Shown here piece after piece: positions 25,537 to 36,629 of a stretch of DNA of 64,000 bases. The translations under genes were made by a program, and so were the position numbers. Origin of the DNA: Dryas octopetala (taxonomy: Eukaryota > Streptophyta > Magnoliopsida > Rosales > Rosaceae); the NCBI GenBank assembly GCA_963921425.1, contig OY992833.1, positions 5,615,228 through 5,679,227 of the forward strand, read 5' to 3'. Below the pieces are notes generated by a model. The model saw only the letters and a list, made by a program, of their open reading frames with translations, was not told the origin of the DNA and ran no database searches. Every line of letters starts with the position of its first letter. The stretch's first letter is position 1.

Positions 25537-28500
25537 ATGTCTTACGAGCAGGTTTATCAATTTGATTATATGGCGGATGAGGGGGATATGTCTGATTTTG
25601 TTGAGGATTTGGAGGAAGAAAATCATGGTACAGATATGGGTCTTGACGACTATGACATGGTTTGTTTCCCTCACGTCTTGGCTCCCATTGTTTAAACCAT
25701 TTGTTTGCTTGTGCTAAATGGACTTGAAATTCCTTCTTCTTGAGTTCGAGCAGCTTAACAAGGTGTCTGATACGTCATCTGCCCAAGCAAGAAAGGGAAA
25801 GGACATTCAAGGTATTCCATGGGATAGGTTGAACATAACGAGGGAAAAGTATAGATTGACGAGGCTTGAACAATATAGGAATTATGAGAACATCCCTTTA
25901 TCTGGGGAAGCTGTGGACAAGGTTTTCAACTTGTTCTCAAGTATTTTCTTCCTTCATTTTCTTTTACAATTACCAAGTCAGTATTGAACTTAGCGGACAT
26001 CACAAATGATATATGTAATCTTTGATTAGGAGTGCAAACAAATGCAGAAGGGTGGTAACTACTATGAATTCTTCCATAATACAAGACTGGTTAAGCCTAC
26101 AATCCTTCATTTTCAGGTTAGTAGACTTGTGAGTGCCATAATTGTTTACATTTTTTTTATTGTGTTTACATTCTGTTAGCTGCCTATGATACATGAGTTT
26201 ATTGCTTTCACAAATTTTACTTTTATGACCTAGTTGACAACCTTTCCTGATTTTGGTGTGCAGCTTAGAAATCTGGTTTGGGCTACTTCGAAACATGATG
26301 TCTATCTCATGTCCAATTATTCAGTCATGCATTGGTCTTCTCTATCTGGAAATTTGTCTGAGATCCTCAATTTTGCAGGACATGTAGCACCAACGGAGGT
26401 AGTACAGTTACCTATACATAAATGTTATTATCTTAGCTCCTTTCAACAAGAGAAAAAAAAAAAAAAAAAAAAAAGAGAAGCAAAGGGATTGCTTTCATTT
26501 GTTTTTTCCAAGTTTTATTCCATTATGTTCTTTACTTATGTACGTAGTTTAAGTATTCCAAGTTATATGGGCTATGCAGAAACATGCAGGAAGTTTATTG
26601 GAGGGTTTTATGCAGACTCAGATAAGCACACTGGCAGTCAAGGACAATTTTCTTGTTGCTGGTGGCTTCCAAGGAGAGCTTACTTGTAAGGTTAGTTTTT
26701 ATGTTTATATTCTCACTAGTGACTTATGGAGTATAATATGTCTAAAGCAGAATATGGAGTATAATCTGTGGGGATAGTTGTAAGTGACATTGATACATGT
26801 GCTCCATGTGAGTTGTGGAGCATTATATGTCCAAAGTATTGTGAAAACAACTTCAGAAATTATATCTCTGCGAGGACAGTCAATTTCATAAAAGATGTCC
26901 TCTGATTAATGAGCTACTTTCCATATGTCCTATTTATATAAAAAAGAACCACTTTCCACATTGGATATATCTTAAGTTAAATCTGACAATTAGTCATGAT
27001 TTTTTTTTGGGGTTTCTACCATTATGTTGATTTTGCATTGTTAAGAAGAATAACTTTTTGAAGGAAAAAAAAGCTAATACTGTTACTTGGCCCAAAATTT
27101 GGTTAACAGTATATACATTATTTCGGAGTAATAAATGACTCAGTTCATATGTTTGTTTTCTCGGTTGTGATGCTCTATAATTTTCTGTTTTGATACTTTA
27201 GTTATATACCCCACCAAATAAAACAAAGGAAATTAAAATAATAAAAGAGATATTGTGACTCTGTAAGAGGTTCCTGTAATTATCCCAGTTTAGCTCTGAT
27301 GCAATGATCCTTGCAAGAATTAAATCAAAAGTGATCTCTTTTGAAAGGTAGACCTTTTTTTTTTCCAGGCTTGAATGTTCTGGATAAAAGCATCAAGTTT
27401 GGTCTGAACCTTCTTTATAAACCGTTTCTTTTGGATGTTAAATGTGGAGAGGTTTTGGAGTTCGGAAGGGATAAAACTTTGCCAGCTAGAATACAAAGCT
27501 GAATCTTATTTAACTTAGTTCTGTTAGTTTATGATATATATGACGAATTATGCTACTTTTCTGGCTAGCAGCAGGAGTGAAAATTTGTATCTATAATGAG
27601 TTTGCCTGCTGATGCCCACCCTGTTTGGTTTCCCTACTAGGAGTTGCCTCAGCAGTATTTTGATGGCTTTCAGTTGATAAACATAGGCTTCCTAGCCTGT
27701 TGGTTGCACTAATGCATGTAGAAAATGACATTCTACCCTGGACAGGGAATTCTCTGTTTCTGTGGTTAGTAATTAGTTTTGTATTTGACTGAATTTGGGT
27801 ATATGAAATGTAAGAATTTTGGATGTCAGTGGCAGTGGGTGAGAATAATGTAATAAGTCTATGTGAAAGCATTTTGGAATAGTCTTGAGGGCTTTCGAAT
27901 TTGTTTTTAGCTAAGCAACTTAAGGGACACCTCCCAGGCTGAAACCCTGAACAAAGGCTTGGAACAAGGTGAATTAGCCCCGGGATTTCTCACTAGGGTT
28001 TGTTTAGGAATTATATATGCCAAGTACATAACTAATGTTGCGTACTAGGAGATAAAATGAGTTTGGCTTTTAGAAAAGGAAGGTGATTCTGTTGGTCTAT
28101 GGTTGTACTAAGAATGCTATGTGATAATGGTTTCTGAGTTGTATGTTACTATTTTTTTTCCAGCTTTTTCTCTGTTTCTTGCACCATAGTTGTTTCTTTC
28201 TCTTATTTTTTTTTCCCCAATTTTTTAATTTTTAATTCTTTTTTGTTTTTGGCATATTGGTATAGTTTTGTTTATACATTATCTGGATCTCTCTTCTGTA
28301 CAAACTGGCCATCAATATGTATTTTTGGTCGAGAAGTACAGAGCTCAATTGATTTCAAAAATTTCAGGGAATTTGGCAGACTGAATCTAAATGTGGGGTT
28401 ATTCATTCACTTTCCATCCTTTTGTGCGTGCTATATAATCAACGAATTCTGGAGATGTTTGCAGTTAATTTGGAAGTGGGATATGATAATCATTTTCTGA

Positions 28501-29706
28501 TAGAAGGGATATGCAAATGATGATTTGTATAATTGATTGAATATCTGCTTATAGATCTTGCAATGCTAATTTCGAAAAACAGTTGTTGCTGTTTTGGTCT
28601 ATCTGACATTGTTTATGAACATTTTTCGTCACATTACCAAACTAAGCTTGTCATTTTGTTACTCATATTTTGGAGTTGCAATGGTGATCATGTAAGAGTA
28701 GGAGTTTTTCTACATTGTTCTTTGGGAGAACATCTTGGGCTGAGAGCCTGAGACTGTTAGGGAGTGAAGGTTAGCTGGGTAATTCCAAGGAGTTGTGTTT
28801 CTTTACTTTGCAAGAAGCATAAAGTGTTGGGTAATTGGAAGGAGGTTAAAGTTATGGGGACTTTCCTGGTTACTGAGGTGTTCTGGGTGATATGGATGGA
28901 GAAACAAAGGATTTTTGAAGATTATATTGGGGTTGAGGAATTAGATTGACAAGCTGCAGTTGAACTGTTGTATTGGTTTAGTTCATCTAGTGATATTGAG
29001 TTCTCTGACGTGGACCTCTTGTCCACTGTTTTGTAATTTTCTTGTTCTTCAGCAGTAAACTTGTCTCTTCTAAAAAAAATATGGAGTTGCAAATGGGAGA
29101 GTAATGTTGGATAATGAAGATTAATCAAGTGTTAATGCATCAAATATGTACTCATACAATGTAGTGGAAATATTACTGGGATTCATTAGTGTGGAGAACT
29201 GAACTTTTCTCTGTGGCATTCTTTGAGATATGGCGCACATAGAAGAAGTTAAATGTCATTTTGAACCTATTTCTGGGGTCAATTTGTTATATGCTGTTTA
29301 ACAGTGGTAAAAAGTGGAGCATAAGGGAAAAAAATTTAAAGTTAAAAGCATAAATCAGATGTTTAGTAGCCAGTGGGTGTGAGATGGTTTTACTTTTTGT
29401 TTCTCAAATGGTTACTAGCTGTTGTCTTTAAAGAACATGCATGGGTGAGTAATAGCATAGCAGTGTTGGAGAACGTGGAATTTAGAGAAGTTTTAAATTT
29501 TGAGGGAGCAAATTTGCTAGACTTTCTGTGATAGTAGATATGACTTTCTTCAGGACTGTCTTAAAGGAAAACAAATCCATTAGTTTTACATTTTAACCAC
29601 ACAAGCTTTTTGTGTACAAAATTTTCATGTAAGTCATATGATCTTGACAAATTAAAAGTTCATGGAAGGGTGCTCAACCTTTTGGATAAGATCAGTACTG
29701 CCTAGG

Positions 29707-29737
<31 letters not shown>

Positions 29738-32448
29738 ATTACAGACACAACCCTTTGCAGACAAAAGCAGACTGGGGAAGCTGTAGTTAAGGGGAGCTTT
29801 AAATTTTGCATGAGGTTTTTTGAATTGGTTGGTGTCTGTATGACCGTCTAATTTAATCCTGAATATCTGACTCCATTAATTTATTTATTGTAATCTTTAA
29901 ATTTTGCATGAGGTTTTTTGAATTGGTTGGTGTCTGTATGACTGTCTAATTTAATCCTGAATATCTGACTCCATTAATTTATTTATTGTAATTCCGGAAT
30001 CAATGGCACTCTCCCATGCCATTGAAAAACAATCTCCTGTCTTGTTATATACTAAAGAACGAGGGAGTGTAAAAATGACCCCTGCTGCCATCTGGTTTAT
30101 CTTTTATCTTTGTCATTGTTTCATGCCACTTGCATTTCAACGCTGATTAACTTGACATTCATATTTTGAATTGTTTGTTTCTTCCAATGGTAGCTTCACT
30201 GTGGTCTGCTTATACAAATTTTGATCAGCAGCATCAATATTATTATTCATCAACTCTTTTTCTTTATCGTACCATCTGTGTGGAAATAAAGTGTTACACA
30301 GCTGAGGTGGTAGCTATTGATGACATTCTAGGTTTATTGTCTGGTGTTGGGTCTCTTTTCTTGTTGCCTATAATTTTTGTTTGTAATTTAGATAATAACT
30401 GTATTCAATAAACCAGATACAAACTACTTTTAAGTTCTGTTAAATGATTATATCATATTGTTTGTCTTTTTCTGCAGTCTCTTGATAAACAAGGAGTAAG
30501 TTTCTGTACCCGAACCACATATGATGAGAATGCCATCACAAATGCTGTTGAAATATATGATAGGCTGGGGTATCTTAACTATTCTGAAAAGCTGTTCATC
30601 TGAATCATTTTTCACTTCATAATAAAACATTGCCTGATATAGAAATTCTTTTACAGGGGCGGAATGCATTTTATGGCATCCAATAATGACTGTGGTATAA
30701 GAGAATATGACATGGAAAAGTTTCAGCTTGTGAATCACTTTCGATTCCCTTGGCCGGTGAATGTGAGTAATCTTAAGCACTTTATTGAATATTGTGGGTT
30801 TCTGTATTTTAACCTATACATATTTGTCTTTACCCTTTAACTTTCTATATTTGTGCATTGAAGAGTATTATGGCTGATGTATTGGCAATTGTTGAATGTC
30901 AACTTGGAATTCAAGCTTTATCTTTAATTCTTCTTTGGTTTTGTTCAAGAGGACTATTTAAAATAGAAAGTGCAACCGTGCAAGATACCTAACAATGCTT
31001 GTAAACTGGAAATTTTTTACAAATGTTTAGGGCCCATTTGGTTCAAGTTTTGGAGGCTTGGGAATGAGAAATCATTTCAATTCCATTCCCATGCTTGGCA
31101 AGTACAGGGAAGGGAAATCATTTCCTGGCCCAAGGGAATCTAATGCCCTTATTGGGGGGAAAATGAAACCATTGCTCCAACTTGGGTTTTGTTTTCCTCC
31201 CTTTTGGGAAAGCATTTATTGCTTCTTTTTTGGACAAAACTAACCTTGCTATTATTTTAAAATGCCATTCTATATTGTCAATTTTTAAATAAATAATAGA
31301 TGAGGGTATAATTGAAAAATTGACACTTTTCATTTCCAATTCCTGCACAACCCAAATATGGGAATGGAAATAAAAATGTAATTTCTGGTTTACTTTTCTG
31401 GGATTACCAACACAAGAAAGAGAATTTTACATTCCCTTCCCCCCGGAAAATGCAAAGGAATTGATTTCCCAGGAAATTAATTCCGTAAACCAAACGGGCC
31501 CTTAATGTGTTAGTAAATATGGTTGTTGTAGCCACATTGACGCATAACTTCTCTTACTGCTGAGGTGGCTTTCTTTGCAGCATACATCAATAAGCCCAGA
31601 TCGTAGGCTTGTCGCCGTTGTTGGAGATCACGTAGATGGATTGCTTTTAGATTCACAGAATGGGAAGGTATCAAGAATTATTATTATTTGTTTTTACTGA
31701 TGTGACACTGATATGCAACTTAGTTTTGCATTTCTTTGAGTAGAAATTTGTTTTTGAGAAGATGGGGGGTGAAGTGTTTGAAAAACCTTTTATTGCCTTT
31801 GAGTGAGACATTAGACTTTTGCATTGATTCATGGGGGAAAATGATCTACATTACTTTAAGTTATGCTTCAATTGTTTCCTTAATTCTTCAGCATAGAGAT
31901 ACATGCATATTTGTTGTTTCTCAATAGCATCTTAAATCCAAATTTTGCATCTAAAAGAAGCATATTTGAGGTATTTATATTGAAAAATAGGTACCTTTTA
32001 CTAACAAGATGTAATTTTTGTTTGATCTTTCCAGACTATTGCTAAGGTTGTTGGCCATCTAGATTACTCTTTTGCTTCTGCATGGCATCCTGATGGCCGT
32101 ATATTTGCCACCGGAAATCAAGACAAGACTTCCCGAGTTTGGGATATAAGAAATCTTTCTTCACCTATTGCAGTTTTGAAGAATAACTTGGGAGCTTCTC
32201 GATCAATTCGCTTTTCATCAGACGGTCAGTTCATGGTGGTTGCTGAACCTGCAGATTTTGTGCATATTTATAGTACAATGGCAGATTACAATAAGCGGCA
32301 AGAGATTGATTTCTTTGGGGAGATTTCAGGGGTATCAGTGAGTCCTGATGATGAGTCTCTGTATATAGGAATCTGGGACAGAACATATGCAAGCTTGCTA
32401 CAGTATAACAGAAGGCATACATATGGATATCTTGATTCCTGTTGTTGA
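25537..32448 (+). CDS. WD40-repeat protein, C2A9.03-like family (9 coding exons, 440 aa)
   Basis: Member of a conserved plant WD-repeat family related to fission yeast C2A9.03 (Arabidopsis members include At3g13340 and At5g56190). The cellular role is not well established; WD40 propellers usually act as protein-interaction scaffolds. Coding exons: 25537-25659, 25754-25921, 26030-26116, 26264-26398, 26580-26690, 30478-30569, 30657-30762, 31581-31667, 32035-32448. Phases are consistent throughout. The N-terminus is acidic (about residues 10-42), followed by the family block around KDIQGIPWDRLNITREKYR. Propeller blades occupy roughly 115-430. The clearest repeat is in the last exon, with GH at about 310-311 and VWDIRN near 337-342. 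The start is the first ATG after a spliced leader. The donor at the end of the sixth coding exon was chosen as GG|GTATCT, because it keeps the spacing EIYD-x3-GG seen in relatives. The gene looks intact. Confidence 0.88.
29711..29737. repeat. (TG)n microsatellite
   Basis: Thirteen to fourteen perfect TG units within an intron of the WD40 gene. Likely polymorphic in length. Confidence 0.9.
29797..29992. repeat. Recent 98-bp tandem duplication in intron
   Basis: Two head-to-tail copies (29797-29894 and 29895-29992), each starting ctttaaattttgcatgagg. The copies differ at one position (gaccgtc versus gactgtc). The near identity points to a very recent duplication, or a collapsed or expanded assembly. 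It lies deep in an intron and should not affect the protein. Confidence 0.92.
31030..31501. mobile_element. Tourist-like (PIF/Harbinger) MITE, 472 bp
   Basis: Ends are inverted repeats: the left starts GGGCCCATTTGGTT and the complement of the right starts GGGCCCGTTTGGTT. TTA is duplicated on both sides (31027-31029 and 31502-31504). GGGCCCGTTTG-type termini with TTA duplications are characteristic of PIF/Harbinger elements. No transposase is encoded. It sits in the WD40-gene intron between coding exons 7 and 8, clear of both splice sites. Confidence 0.85.
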
Positions 32449-33120
32449 TTGATTTGGCAAAGGGTTTCTATCAACGTTGGCAATGTGACTTTAGTAAAAA
32501 AAGGTTAAAGAGAGAGAGGGTACTCTGAAGATTTCAGCCTACCTTTTCTGAGTTGTTTTTTTTTTTTTTTTTTTTCTTTTCTCGGTTATAGGTTAGTTTG
32601 ATAAACTAAGTCTACAGTAGAATAAGCCATGATTGGTTAGAACTTAGAATGTGTACAGTGATGTTAAAGCTTTGTGTGAAAACAAAAATCATAATAATTC
32701 ATTTCTCCTTCTCTTCCTTTTCAACCTCAAGATCTCGCTCATGGCTCCCAAAAATAATCAACATTAAATAATGAATATAGTTTTTCAATAATATACATTA
32801 TATACTATGTTTAATTTGGTAATTAACAAGTCTTATTTTGAAAAAAAAAAAAAAAAAAAAAAAACTTATCATTGTTGTACATATCTTTGTGTCACAACTC
32901 ACATGTTAAGAGATTAGTTCATATTTATAAACTGTCAAAATTAAATCTTAGTATAGGATAGGATGACTTCGTAATTAGTTTTGTCAGGTGATTTTTTAGT
33001 GTTTTGACTGGTATTCCCATGTTATTGAAGAAAATCCTTTTTGAATTGAATTCTTTTTGGTACAAGATAATTTATTTATAATTTCAAATTTTCATGAAAA
33101 CTTCAAGAATTAATTTCAAG
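32449..33120 (+). other. WD40-gene 3' flank and spacer
   Basis: Probable 3'UTR, with a poly-T run at about 32558-32576 and a poly-A run at about 32840-32864. No further gene seen. Confidence 0.4.
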
Positions 33121-33191
33121 GTATTTTTCTTTAGCCTTCAACCTTTTTTTTTTTGCCAATGAAAAAAAAGGGGTTGAAGCCTAAAGGTATT
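33121..33191. repeat. Short palindrome duplicated beside a solo LTR
   Basis: The arm gtatttttctttagccttca at 33121 is mirrored by gaagcctaaaggtatt ending at 33191, around a short A/T-rich loop. The left arm recurs in direct orientation at about 34105-34130 beyond the adjoining LTR-like element. The pre-insertion sequence was therefore probably a longer palindrome. Confidence 0.6.
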
Positions 33192-33193
33192 AT

Positions 33194-34103
33194 TGATGCA
33201 AAAATCCGTAAGAGAGATACAACAACTTAAGATAGATGATTTGGATGATAGGAAGCCTTGTTGGATGATGATAAAGATGGTGACTTGTGATGATCAAGCT
33301 TTGTTGGATTGTTGATTGATGTTGAAGAGATCTTCCTGCATGAACAAAGAATCAAAGAGATAGATTGGTGTGGTACAAGTCAAATACACTCCGATGATGA
33401 AGTTAATGAAATATATGCGATGGTGTTTAAGCAAGAACAAGTGATGAACTTGGGAGAATATGAGAGAACAATGAAAGATCTTCTGGGTTATTCTCAGATG
33501 CTTGTGTGTAATTTGTAAGGATTTTGTGAACCTTTTCTTTGTGCATATAAGTGAGTTTATATAGGCAAAGGAAGGGATAAGTGCTAGGTTACCTGTATGT
33601 GGATGAATGAATGATGAGACAACACGTCTTCAGTCAGGAACAGTAGCATGCACAACTACCAAGTGCCTTTGCATTCAATGCAAGTATGACTTGATCAAGT
33701 GAGAGGTCCTAATAGTCATGACTGTGAGCTGGGTTGTCAAGTCTGTTAGAAGGTCATGTTAGGTACACTTGAGTATGACGGTTCATCTAAACTTGATCTT
33801 TTGGAATAGTGGTAGAAAGCTGAGCCAATCCGAACATATGCGTCTCCTCATACGTCGATGTGAAAATCACAAATGACCGGATCGGACGTGGGAGAGCCGG
33901 GCTGAACGATCGGACCCGGGTAATCCGGAGGTAAGAGCTGATCCGAATTGTACAACGTTTGTACTACTAAGCTAGCACAGTGACATGGATAGTTGAGTTT
34001 GACTAAGTTGACAATTGAAAAGTCAAAACAGAAAATGAGACCCAATGTGCCACGTGTTGGTCTATAATTGGCCATTGAATCCATGTGGATTTATCCATAA
34101 ACA
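33194..34103 (+). mobile_element. Probable solo LTR, about 910 bp
   Basis: Starts TGATGCAAAAATCCG and ends CCATAAACA, so it has TG...CA ends. It carries a TATA-like tttatatagg at about 33552 and a GC-rich patch near 33870-33930. The short phrase GTATT occurs on both outer sides (33187-33191 and 34105-34109), slightly offset from the TG/CA ends. The 69-residue ORF at 33309 has no domain. No internal retroelement region accompanies it. Confidence 0.45.
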
Positions 34104-34405
34104 AGTATTTTTCTTTAGGCTTCAACCTTAATCATTCTTAGTATTGTGTTTATAGACTTTTGGATTAGAAATACTTTATTTTATTACATTTTTACTATTG
34201 CTATTCCCACTTCACGCAGGATGAAAGACTAAATAATCATATTTTAGTTAATGTGATTGGCATCTCCATATTTTGAATCGCTCTTTTGAGTCTATATATT
34301 GTACTAGATTAAAACTCACAGTTTGGTTTGTATGCATGAGTGAGTGTTAGTGTTGCTGCAATCAAGAAAAGAATCTTCTGCAGTTTGCTTAGAAGATGTT
34401 CTTGT

Positions 34406-34449
34406 ATGCATCCCGCATTTCATGCATCCCACATTTCATGCATCCCATA
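34406..34449. repeat. 16-bp tandem repeat, three units
   Basis: atgcatcccRcatttc is repeated at 34406, 34422 and 34438, the last copy imperfect. No associated gene. Confidence 0.7.
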
Positions 34450-34509
34450 CCATTTAGCATGCCTTAGTGATATTCAAGAGAAACCCATAAATGTGTGCAT
34501 GCTCAATTG

Positions 34510-35421
34510 TTAGTGTCACACTTCCAAATCCGGGTATGTAATAACAACAATTTTGAGAACACTTTTTTGTTTATTAAAATAGAACGGTCACACCCCGTAC
34601 CCCGAGTAATATAATCTCTAATATTCTCAAAATAGGTTAGAGCATTTTTTGTTTATTAAAATAGATTGGATCAGAGTTAAAAGTGACAACGGAAATATAA
34701 AAGACAATTTGAAGAGATATATCATTATTGAGAACCAACCCCCCAAGTGACAAGTTAGAATAGTAACCTTGAAAGACTATATAGTCCATTGAAGAGCCGA
34801 TTACATGATTTGATTTGAACACAATGGAAACCATAAAATCGAGTAAAAACAATAAATCTTCTCAAAATGCCCACTGCCATGTCGTCTCCCCTTGTCTCCT
34901 CAAGTTTACCTGCATTAAAAACTGTGTAGGGATGAGCATCACCAAACTATCGGATCCTTTGCTTGGCCCACCTAATACAAAAACTTTTGCACACGGATAA
35001 AATAGATTTTTCGAGAAAATCAACTCATTTTCATAAAAATACTTCTTAATCACTGTAAAACCCTAGAATATTTCCATATTTAATTTTGAGCTTGTAATAC
35101 TTTTCTAGCAATTATTTGAGGTCATTAGAATTTTCTATAATTATTTTAGTGAAATTAAAAAATAGAGCCTCTTGGGTTTTCGTATTTTAAAACTAGTTTT
35201 TTGAGGTCAATTGATCAAAGGAAGACCATGGTTACATAGTACTCATTCTTACGAATCCAACAGAATTTAGTTTGCATCGATTGAAGACGCGAGCTAATTT
35301 TGGTGAATTTCTAAAGTTATTAAGGAAGTTATAATTTTTGAAAAATAGAAGAAATAGGTAGCGAAGCATTTTTTTGGACTTATAGAACCATATTTTTAAC
35401 AAGGAGTACGTATCTAGAGTA
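34510..35421. repeat. Decayed LTR-like sequence flanking the hAT/copia nest
   Basis: gtcacacttccaaatccggg at about 34516 and ggtcacaccccgtaccccgag at about 34588 resemble plant Ty3 LTR starts. The rest is AT-rich and no coding region is present. The hAT element inserted at its right side. Family assignment is not possible from the sequence alone. Confidence 0.3.
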
Positions 35422-35809
35422 TAGGGGTGGATATCCCCGTCCGAGCCAATGTTCCGACCGGCCCGCCGACCAAACCACTCGAAGCCTACCCAACCCGATA
35501 GTTGTCGGCTCAGTTTCGACTTCTGTTCTCCACCGCCTATAGGCACCCGAGCCGACTTGAGATAAGGTCCAAGAGAGAGAGAGTGGCTTTGTGCTATTTT
35601 TCTAGCGAGACAGAAAGAGACCAAGCGAGAGAGACAGAGAAAAAGAAAGAGTGGCAGCTCTGCCATTTTTTCCAGCGAGAAAGACAGTGAAGCCTTGTCG
35701 GCTTCACCCTCATTTCGACTGCTCTGACTGCTATTCCGACTAATAGGAATCCGCTTCGACCGACGGATGTACGGGTGGTGGCGGGTTGAGCCCCAAGCCG
35801 ACCTAAACC

Positions 35810-36580
35810 TGATGGGCCCCATTGGTATCCCTCCTTAGTGGAGGAGAAATGCATGTGTTTGATTTCTAACAAATGCATTGAATAAGTGAGCCATGTCGGT
35901 TGGGTAAAACCACATGAGGAAAATAAGTTGCTGTAGTTTTTGGGGCTCATATTTACAGCAAAGGAGAGCTAGCTATAGGTATAGCTAAGGGTGGTGCAGC
36001 AATGGTTGAAAGTAAAAGAAACAATGCATTAAATGGCATGCAAACATTGAACGTAAATTATGGAGAAGTTGGACTTAGCTTTCCAACTATCAATATATTT
36101 ACCAATGTGTCATCAAGCCAATTGCCTATATAAAGGCATCAGAACCTTGCAATTGGAAGCAAGCCAAGTAAGCCAAGCAAGCGAAAGAAGGCATTAGAAA
36201 AGCATCCAAACTTTCAGAGAGAGTTTGAGAATTAGAGAGAGCCTCACTTGTGAGAATTGAGAGAAAAGCCTCAAATTGAGTGAGAAGAGAAATCCTCTTG
36301 AGAGAACCCAAGAGAGAGTGTTTAGCCATTTTTGGTGAGATTGTTTATTGTAATCCCATTATTTTACATAGTGGAAGAAATTACTACTGCTGCCCTGTGG
36401 ATGTAGGCATATTGCCGAACCACATTAAATTCGGTGTCTCCTTTATTTTTCTTGCCTAGTTATCTGTTGTTGTTCACTTAATTTGTTATCTCATTTTTAT
36501 CACACAAGAGTGGGAAAAGTTAATCTGCGGGATTATCAAATAATCCATTGGCCTTGTATTAGGCGCCATCTTTTCCAACA
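35810..36580 (+). repeat. 5' LTR of the copia element
   Basis: 771 bp, begins TGATGGG and ends CCAACA. A TATA box (TATATAAA, 36127-36134) is the likely transcription start region. It is identical in length to the 3' LTR. Confidence 0.96.
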
Positions 36581-36582
36581 AG

Positions 36583-36595
36583 TGGTATAAGAGCC
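36583..36595 (+). other. Copia primer-binding site
   Basis: TGGTATAAGAGCC, two bases after the 5' LTR. It is one base from the usual TGGTATCAGAGC that pairs with the 3' end of initiator methionine tRNA. Confidence 0.85.
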
Positions 36596-36629
36596 AAGTT
36601 CATTGCTCGTGGTATCTTGTGTTAATTAA

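Larger units (their letters stand above)
26691..30477 (+). other. WD40-gene intron 5 of the coding region (3787 bp)
   Basis: A long GT-AG intron that is AT-rich, with poly-T runs. It contains a (TG)n run and a 98-bp tandem duplication, listed separately. ORFs inside it have no domain or splice support. No transposon ends were recognised. Confidence 0.5.

Noticed and set aside
25324..25717. ORFs on both strands across the start of the WD40 gene
   Set aside because: They include the (TA)n intron and read the true first coding exon in the wrong frame; the spliced model explains the region.
33309..33518. 69-residue ORF as a small gene
   Set aside because: It lies inside a probable solo LTR, has no domain, and shows no splice or promoter support of its own.
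35232..35822. 196-residue minus-strand ORF
   Set aside because: It crosses the hAT left end and runs into the copia LTR, has no domain, and its composition follows the purine-rich repeats.
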